Assembly: GCA_016714905.1 (NCBI GenBank)
Contig: JADKBW010000006.1
Coordinates: 62,001 to 126,000 of the forward strand
Reading direction: 5' to 3'
Origin: Flavobacterium sp.
GTDB lineage: Bacteria > Bacteroidota > Bacteroidia > Flavobacteriales > Flavobacteriaceae
Length of the DNA stretch: 64,000 nucleotides
The translations under genes and the position numbers were made by a program. This document shows, one piece after another, positions 59,329 to 64,000 of this stretch (position 1 is its first letter; every line of letters begins with the position of its first letter). Under the pieces are notes generated by a model. The model was not told the DNA's origin and did not search any database. It worked only from the letters and a program-made list of their open reading frames with translations.

Positions 59329-60642
59329 ATGAAACTAATTTACTGTTCCTTATTAGCACTCTTTCTTAATTCGAGTTCCATTCTTGCTCAAGAAAAAAAA
59401 GATGTTGTCGTGGCTAATGAGAACTTAATCACCGAAAACATCGCTGAAATTTCTAAAGACTTAGCCAACAAAGTAAAGAAGTACACCGAAGCAAGAGGAG
59501 CATCGTTGGCTGCAGTTCATCCAATTACCAATGAAATTATTATAGCAACACGTTTTGGCATAACGCCACAATTGCATCAGGTGAAGCAACCTCTTGGAGA
59601 CCGAACTCAAATTACTTTTTTCGACGAACCAATTAGCAATGCCATTTTCGAACCAACAAAGGGGAATTATCTGATCTATTCTGCTGATGCTAGCGGCAAT
59701 GAATTTGGGCAATTGTATAAACTCGACTTAAAAACCTTTGAATCAACCCTGCTAACTTCTGGCGGCCGATCGCAAAACGGCGGCGTTACATGGCGCAAAG
59801 ATGGAAAAGGATTTTATTATTCATCCACCAAGCGAAATGGTAAAGATCGCGACATCTATTTTTTGGATCCGCAAAATCCTGCTAGCGAAAAATTAGTGCT
59901 GGAAGTTAAAGGCGGCGGTTGGGGCATTTCTGACATCTCTTCTGACTATTCAAAATTGTTGATTCGCGAATCGATTTCTGCCAATGAATCTTATGTATGG
60001 TTATTAGAAATTGAAACGGGAAAACTCACAGAAGTAACCGATAGAAAAACGCCGAATGTTTTGCAAAGTGGCGCCAGTTTCTCAAAAAATAACAATGAAA
60101 TTTGGCTTATGTCTGATAAAGACAATGAGTTTGAACGCTTGGGAACATTTGATTTAACGACCAAAAAATTTACTTTTTACACGAATTCTATTCCTTGGAA
60201 TGTTCAAAATTACACGCTTTCAGAAGATCAAAAAACGTTGGTTTTCACCACCAACGAGGCGGGCTCTAGTAAAATGTATATCATGGACACAGCAACAAAA
60301 TTATACAGTGAAGTTAAAAATTTACCTCCAGGTTTACTTAGTTCCATGCGATTTACTTCTGATGATTCCGCTATTTTCTTTACGCAATCTACTGCAAAAT
60401 CAGCTTCCGACGTATTCAAGTTGATACTGAAAACTGGAGAAATTACCCGTTGGACTAAAAGCGAACTGGGTCAAATTCAAGAATCAGATATTTCCTTGCC
60501 AAAAGCTATTTCGTGGAAATCTTTTGATAAACTCACCATTACTGGATTTTATTATCCTGCTTCGCCAAAGTTTAAAGGGAAAAGACCGGTCGTAATTAAT
60601 ATTCACGGCGGACCAGAAGGGCAATCAATGGCTTCTTTTTAG
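59329..60642 (+). CDS. S9-family peptidase, N-terminal part (frameshifted)
   Basis: Starts at the ATG at 59329 with a signal peptide (KLIYCSLLALFLNSSSILAQ). Residues 60-390 form a beta-propeller of WD/PD40-like blades (LIYSADASGNEFGQLYKLDL, FYYSSTKRNGKDRDIYFLD, IWLMSDKDNEFERLGTFDL). Then the alpha/beta hydrolase domain begins with RPVVINIHGGPEGQS. The frame stops at 60640-60642 because a T is missing from a T run (TCTTTTTAGG); with one T restored it reads ASFLGANNYYTNEMGVALIAPN into the next frame. Family: acylaminoacyl/dipeptidyl peptidase type, periplasmic. Confidence 0.85.
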   Translation: MKLIYCSLLALFLNSSSILAQEKKDVVVANENLITENIAEISKDLANKVKKYTEARGASLAAVHPITNEIIIATRFGITPQLHQVKQPLGDRTQITFFDEPISNAIFEPTKGNYLIYSADASGNEFGQLYKLDLKTFESTLLTSGGRSQNGGVTWRKDGKGFYYSSTKRNGKDRDIYFLDPQNPASEKLVLEVKGGGWGISDISSDYSKLLIRESISANESYVWLLEIETGKLTEVTDRKTPNVLQSGASFSKNNNEIWLMSDKDNEFERLGTFDLTTKKFTFYTNSIPWNVQNYTLSEDQKTLVFTTNEAGSSKMYIMDTATKLYSEVKNLPPGLLSSMRFTSDDSAIFFTQSTAKSASDVFKLILKTGEITRWTKSELGQIQESDISLPKAISWKSFDKLTITGFYYPASPKFKGKRPVVINIHGGPEGQSMASF

Positions 60643-60668
60643 GCGCCAATAATTATTACACCAACGAA

Positions 60669-61139
60669 ATGGGCGTAGCTCTTATCGCTCCCAATGTTCG
60701 TGGTTCCTCTGGTTTTGGAAAGACATTTTTAACCAAAGACAATGGCTATTTACGGGAAGATTCTGTAAAAGATATTGGCGCATTACTAGATTGGATTGCC
60801 TTACAGCCAGAGCTTGACAAAGATAAAATCATGATTATGGGCGGAAGTTATGGCGGTTATATGTCGCTAGCAACGGCTTTTCATTATGCGGATCGCATTA
60901 AATGCTCGGTCGACGTGGTTGGTATTTCAAACTTCAATACATTTCTAAAAAATACAGAAGATTATCGCCGTGATTTGCGAAGAGTAGAATATGGCGACGA
61001 AAGAATTCCTGAAATGTCTGCTTTTATGGAAAAAATTGCGCCCATCAACAATGTAGACAAGATCAAGAAGCCTATTTTTATTATTCAAGGAAAAAACGAC
61101 CCAAGAGTGCCACTTTCTGGAAGCAACTCAAATGCGTGA
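60669..61139 (+). CDS. S9-family peptidase, catalytic part (frameshifted)
   Basis: Continues the peptidase that starts at 59329. VRGSSGFGKTF and GGSYGGYMSLATAFHYADR carry the catalytic nucleophile Ser (about residue 505 of the joined protein); IFIIQGKNDPRVPLS has the Asp. The frame is lost again near 61116 by an extra G (TCTGGAAGC for TCTGAAGC): the other frame reads EATQMRDKLKSNGNVVWYLEAIDEGHGF. The apparent start is internal. Confidence 0.8.
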   Translation: MGVALIAPNVRGSSGFGKTFLTKDNGYLREDSVKDIGALLDWIALQPELDKDKIMIMGGSYGGYMSLATAFHYADRIKCSVDVVGISNFNTFLKNTEDYRRDLRRVEYGDERIPEMSAFMEKIAPINNVDKIKKPIFIIQGKNDPRVPLSGSNSNA

Positions 61140-61275
61140 TAAATTGAAAAGTAACGGAAATGTCGTCTGGTATTTAGAAGCCATCGATGAAGGTCACGGT
61201 TTCAGAAAGAAACCTAACATCGATTTTCAAAGGCTTGCTGTTATTCGATTTATGGAAGAATATCTATTGAAATAA
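61117..61275 (+). CDS. S9-family peptidase, C-terminal end (frameshifted)
   Basis: The last 50 or so residues of the S9 peptidase in a third frame: EATQMRDKLKSNGNVVWYL, then the catalytic His in DEGHGFRKKPN, then RLAVIRFMEEYLLK and the TAA at 61273-61275. It has no start codon of its own. The joined gene 59329-61275 would give about 648 residues, normal for the family, with the full Ser-Asp-His triad. Confidence 0.7.
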   Translation: MEATQMRDKLKSNGNVVWYLEAIDEGHGFRKKPNIDFQRLAVIRFMEEYLLK

Positions 61276-61278
61276 AAA

Positions 61279-61311
61279 TAAAAACCCCATCAAATTGACG
61301 GGGTTTTTTTT
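61279..61311. terminator. Bidirectional terminator between S9 and M13 peptidase genes
   Basis: The stem AACCCC (with ATC) pairs with GACGGGGTT, has a short AT-rich loop and one mismatch, and is followed by T8 on the plus strand and an A run on the other side. The genes converge here (stops at 61275 and 61315). Confidence 0.8.
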
Positions 61312-61314
61312 CGT

Positions 61315-63381
61315 TTACCAGATTTTAACTCGCTTTTCTGGCGCGAGATACATTTTATCGCCTGGTTTTATATCAAACGCTTTATAAAAAGCATCAACAT
61401 TCAATAAAGGTAAATAACCTCTGATTTGATCCGGTGAATGTGGATCTGTTTTTACTTGTGTTTTTAACGCTTCTTCTCTCGATTTGTTTCTCCAAACCGT
61501 AGCCCAAGAAATAAAGAATCTTTGTTCAGGAGTAAAACCGTCAATCAGTGGTTGCTTGGGTTGCGATTTCAAATACATTTGCAATCCGTCATACGCTGCG
61601 TTGACACCTCCTAAATCTCCAATGTTTTCGCCCAAAGTAAACTTTCCGTCAACTTTTACACCAGGCAAAACTTCCACCGCACTATATTGATCTGCTAACG
61701 CCGCACCAAGCGCTTCAAATTGCTTTAGGTCTTCATCTGTCCACCAATCTACTAAATTTCCGTCGGCGTTGTAACGCGATCCTGAATCATCAAATCCATG
61801 AGAGATTTCATGCCCGATAACAGCTCCGATGGCACCGTAATTTACAGCCTCGTCTGCTTGATAATTGTAATAGGGTGTTTGTAAAATAGCCGCGGGAAAA
61901 ACAATTTCGTTGTACGATGGATTGTAATAAGCATTCACGGTTTGCGGCGACATAAACCATTCTGTTTTATCAACCGGTTTGTCTAATTTTTGCATATCAT
62001 CATTGAAACTCCAAAGTGAAATGGCATTGACGTTTTCAAAATAACTTCCTCCTTCAGTAGCTGATTTGATGTTTAATGTAGAATAGTCTTCCCATTTATC
62101 TGGATAACCAATTTTGATAATTAGTTTATCTAGTTTTTGAATTGCCTTTACTTTTGTTGCTGCGGACATCCAAGTCAGTGCATTAATCCTAACTTTATAC
62201 GCCGCTATTACGTTTTGAATCATTTTCTCCGCTTTAGCTTTGGCTGCTGGCGGGAACATTTTGTCTACATATAACTTCCCTAAAGCCTCACCAATCGAAT
62301 TGTTAACCGTCTGCAGCGCGCGCTCTTCGAGTGGTCTTCTTTTCAAAATGCCATTTAAGGTTGTTCCATAAAAATTGAAATTTGCATCTCCAATCTTATT
62401 TGATAATTGACCCGCAGTTCTGTTCAACAATGTCCATCGCATATACTGCTTGCAATCTTCCACTTTATTCGAAGCCAAAATCGTTTGCAAGGCTTGCATA
62501 TAGCGCGGTTGTGATACAATGATGGTATCGATTTTTTTGAATCCTAACCCAGAAAAATAATCTACCCAATTAACCGCAGGCACCATTTTTTGCAATTCTG
62601 GCAGCGTCATCGGATTGTATTGTTTTCTGCTGTCTCTTCTTTCCACTCTATTGAGTCGAGGTTTTGACATTTCTAATTCGAGATCCAATACTTTTTGCGC
62701 TTTGATTAGATTATTTGCGGGTGTATCATCTTGAAAGAAAGCAAACATCTTCGCCAAATGCGTGACGTACTTTTCGCGTTTTTCTTTCATGTCTTTCTCT
62801 TCAGAAATATAGTAGTCTTGATCTGGAAGACCCAATCTGCCTGGCATCAAATTCACGGAGTTCTTGTTGCTATCTTTATCATCAGCGCCAATACCGATAG
62901 AGAAAAATCCAATCCCGCCGATTGGTTCCATTTCAATCATTAGTTTGAGCAGATCTTCATTGTTTTTGATCGCATTAATTTTGTCCAAATACTTTTTGAT
63001 TGGATTGATGCCTTGCGCATTTCTAGACACAGTATCAATAATTGATTTGTAGAACGTTACTGTTTTACCTTGGTCTGAATCGGCTTTGTATGTCGGGTTT
63101 TTGACTGCGTCTTTCAGAATGTTTAACGCGTCCTTTTCTGTTTTTTCAAATAAAATATAGGTACTTCCGTATGAAGTTTTGTCGCTAGGAATTTCTGTCT
63201 TGTCTAACCAAGCGCCATTTACGTAGCGATAAAAATCGTCGACTGGTTTTACTTTTTGATCCATGTCGGATACATTTATTCCTGGAGTCGTTTGCTTTTT
63301 GGTTGCCTGCGCTTGGATACTGTTGCAACCCACAATGATTAAATAAGAAAAAAGAAGTATTTTAATTGATTGCATTTTCAT
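61315..63381 (-). CDS. M13-family metallopeptidase (PepO/neprilysin-like)
   Basis: 688 residues, complete. The N-terminus (MKMQSIKILLFSYLIIVGCNS) can be a lipoprotein signal with Cys at 19. DDFYRYVNGAWLDKTEIPSDKTSYG opens the M13 fold. The zinc site is VIGHEISHGFDDSG (HExxH near 523) with ENIGDLGGV giving the third ligand, and RVERRDSRKQYN, NAYYNPSYNEIVFPAAILQ and DPHSPDQIRGYLPL (substrate site) are family hallmarks. It degrades short peptides in the periplasm or at the cell surface. It lies 15 bp after the T9SS protein gene at 63397 on the same strand. Confidence 0.95.
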   Translation of the reverse strand: MKMQSIKILLFSYLIIVGCNSIQAQATKKQTTPGINVSDMDQKVKPVDDFYRYVNGAWLDKTEIPSDKTSYGSTYILFEKTEKDALNILKDAVKNPTYKADSDQGKTVTFYKSIIDTVSRNAQGINPIKKYLDKINAIKNNEDLLKLMIEMEPIGGIGFFSIGIGADDKDSNKNSVNLMPGRLGLPDQDYYISEEKDMKEKREKYVTHLAKMFAFFQDDTPANNLIKAQKVLDLELEMSKPRLNRVERRDSRKQYNPMTLPELQKMVPAVNWVDYFSGLGFKKIDTIIVSQPRYMQALQTILASNKVEDCKQYMRWTLLNRTAGQLSNKIGDANFNFYGTTLNGILKRRPLEERALQTVNNSIGEALGKLYVDKMFPPAAKAKAEKMIQNVIAAYKVRINALTWMSAATKVKAIQKLDKLIIKIGYPDKWEDYSTLNIKSATEGGSYFENVNAISLWSFNDDMQKLDKPVDKTEWFMSPQTVNAYYNPSYNEIVFPAAILQTPYYNYQADEAVNYGAIGAVIGHEISHGFDDSGSRYNADGNLVDWWTDEDLKQFEALGAALADQYSAVEVLPGVKVDGKFTLGENIGDLGGVNAAYDGLQMYLKSQPKQPLIDGFTPEQRFFISWATVWRNKSREEALKTQVKTDPHSPDQIRGYLPLLNVDAFYKAFDIKPGDKMYLAPEKRVKIW

Positions 63382-63396
63382 GAAATAGTATTGCTA

Positions 63397-64000
63397 TTAA
63401 TTTTTGATTATTTTTTTTGTAATGCTCTGATTATCTGTCTTAAAGTTCAAAAAGTAAACTCCATTTGCAGCATTTGTAAGGTCAATCGCAAAATTACTTT
63501 GGATGTTTTTGAAATTGTTTTTTGATAGTAGTATTTTACCTGTGATATCATAAACTTCTACTGATTTTGGAATTGCATTTCCAAAAGACACATTAAAAAT
63601 AGATTTCGATGGATTCGGATAGATTGCTAATTTCTCGACATCAAAATCTTGGTTGGCTAGCACTCCATCAACCATAAAATTATCAATGATAGCGCCCTCG
63701 TAATTTGTCACGTCGTTCGATTTAAAAACAAATCTAAAAATCACATTACTTTGATCGTTTATAAAATTTAGAGGCAGATTGTATTCAATAAAATTCAAGT
63801 TTCTTCCTGACCATTGTGAACCAATGCAATTTAAGCAACCACCGCCAGTCGGGGAAGGCACTGAAAAAGAGTTATACCAATTGAGGTCAGATGATGTTCC
63901 CAATGTTTCCCAATTCATTCCAAAATCTGTTGAATACTGCATATACAGCACGTCTCGTGAGTTTTGTAAATCAAATGCAAGGTTAAATTTTATCACTGGA
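63397..64000 (-). CDS. T9SS type A sorting-domain protein, C-terminal part (partial at window end)
   Basis: An open frame runs in from the right edge; the true start is outside. About 200 residues are visible. The first part (FNLAFDLQNSRDVLYMQYSTDFGMNWETLG, residues about 4-33) and NVIFRFVFKSNDVTNYEGAIIDNFMVDG form a beta-sandwich found at the end of secreted flavobacterial peptidases, MAM/immune-inhibitor-A-like. The T9SS type A domain follows: LAIYPNPSKSIFNVSF, VYDITGKILLSK, GVYFLNFKTDNQSITKKIIKN. It is probably a secreted enzyme; its catalytic part is not in the window. Confidence 0.85.
   Translation of the reverse strand, partial: PVIKFNLAFDLQNSRDVLYMQYSTDFGMNWETLGTSSDLNWYNSFSVPSPTGGGCLNCIGSQWSGRNLNFIEYNLPLNFINDQSNVIFRFVFKSNDVTNYEGAIIDNFMVDGVLANQDFDVEKLAIYPNPSKSIFNVSFGNAIPKSVEVYDITGKILLSKNNFKNIQSNFAIDLTNAANGVYFLNFKTDNQSITKKIIKN

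Noticed and set aside
1..64000. tRNA, rRNA, prophage or defence system genes
   Set aside because: Nothing with cloverleaf-like or rRNA sequence was recognised; tail-fibre-like proteins occur without any capsid, terminase or integrase gene; no nuclease-helicase or toxin-antitoxin pair was found.

Overview
The window comes from a member of the Bacteroidota, most likely a Flavobacteriaceae close to Flavobacterium. The evidence is AT-rich DNA, several proteins with type IX secretion system (T9SS) C-terminal sorting domains (type A at 234-752, 32969-35864, 46940-49120 and 63397-64000; type B at the end of 6350-19352), promoters of the TTG / TAnnTTTG type, a flavobacterial SDR-type threonine dehydrogenase, and dispersed GC-rich intergenic hairpin elements of a kind I associate with Flavobacterium.

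Region by region: (1) 1-3394 is a surface cluster: the end of an outer-membrane barrel, a small T9SS cargo protein and a tail-fibre-like repeat protein. (2) 3602-5464 is a secreted LamG + SGNH esterase-like protein. (3) 6065-19352 holds a small exported protein followed by a giant adhesin of about 4,300 residues. It has 21 copies of an 86-residue module, eight of them embedded in a 262-residue higher-order repeat, and ends in a T9SS type B domain. (4) 19519-31203, all on the minus strand, is a nearly complete reductive pyrimidine catabolism cluster: methylmalonate-semialdehyde dehydrogenase, class III aminotransferase, NCS1 nucleobase permease, dihydropyrimidinase, nitrilase-type beta-ureidopropionase, a GxxExxY gene, PreT, PreA and an M20-type carbamoyl amidohydrolase. 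Together they would import uracil or thymine, reduce the ring, open it, remove carbamoyl as CO2 and ammonia, transaminate the beta-amino acid and feed the semialdehyde into acetyl- or propionyl-CoA. (5) 31486-35864 has a CotH-like lipoprotein facing a secreted PHP-domain protein. (6) 36174-54532 is mostly core or conserved genes: AIM24-like, 2OG oxygenase, porin, L,D-transpeptidase, threonine dehydrogenase, mfd, alpha/beta hydrolase, secreted metalloprotease, YraN, LD-carboxypeptidase, metG, HAD hydrolase and ssb. (7) 54827-64000 has a small Cys-rich protein, a membrane M28 peptidase, a SDR, a DMT transporter, an S9 peptidase, an M13 peptidase and a truncated T9SS protein.

Two features cut across the window. 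First, eight genes are split by small indels (tail-fibre protein, adhesin, M20 hydrolase, preT, CotH, PHP protein, L,D-transpeptidase, S9 peptidase), and a ninth, GxxExxY, has a stop near its presumed N-terminus. The lesions are mainly single-base losses, several in homopolymers, and most neighbouring long genes are intact, so uncorrected consensus errors are the simplest explanation. In preT an additional missing segment of about 80 nt removes Fe-S ligand cysteines. Second, the gaps of the pyrimidine cluster and a few others carry repeated sequence: an 18-nt AACCATTAAG-type motif, often as inverted pairs; TTGAATG- and AATTGAT-type simple repeats; and GC-rich hairpin elements. No tRNA, rRNA, CRISPR array, insertion sequence or phage was recognised.
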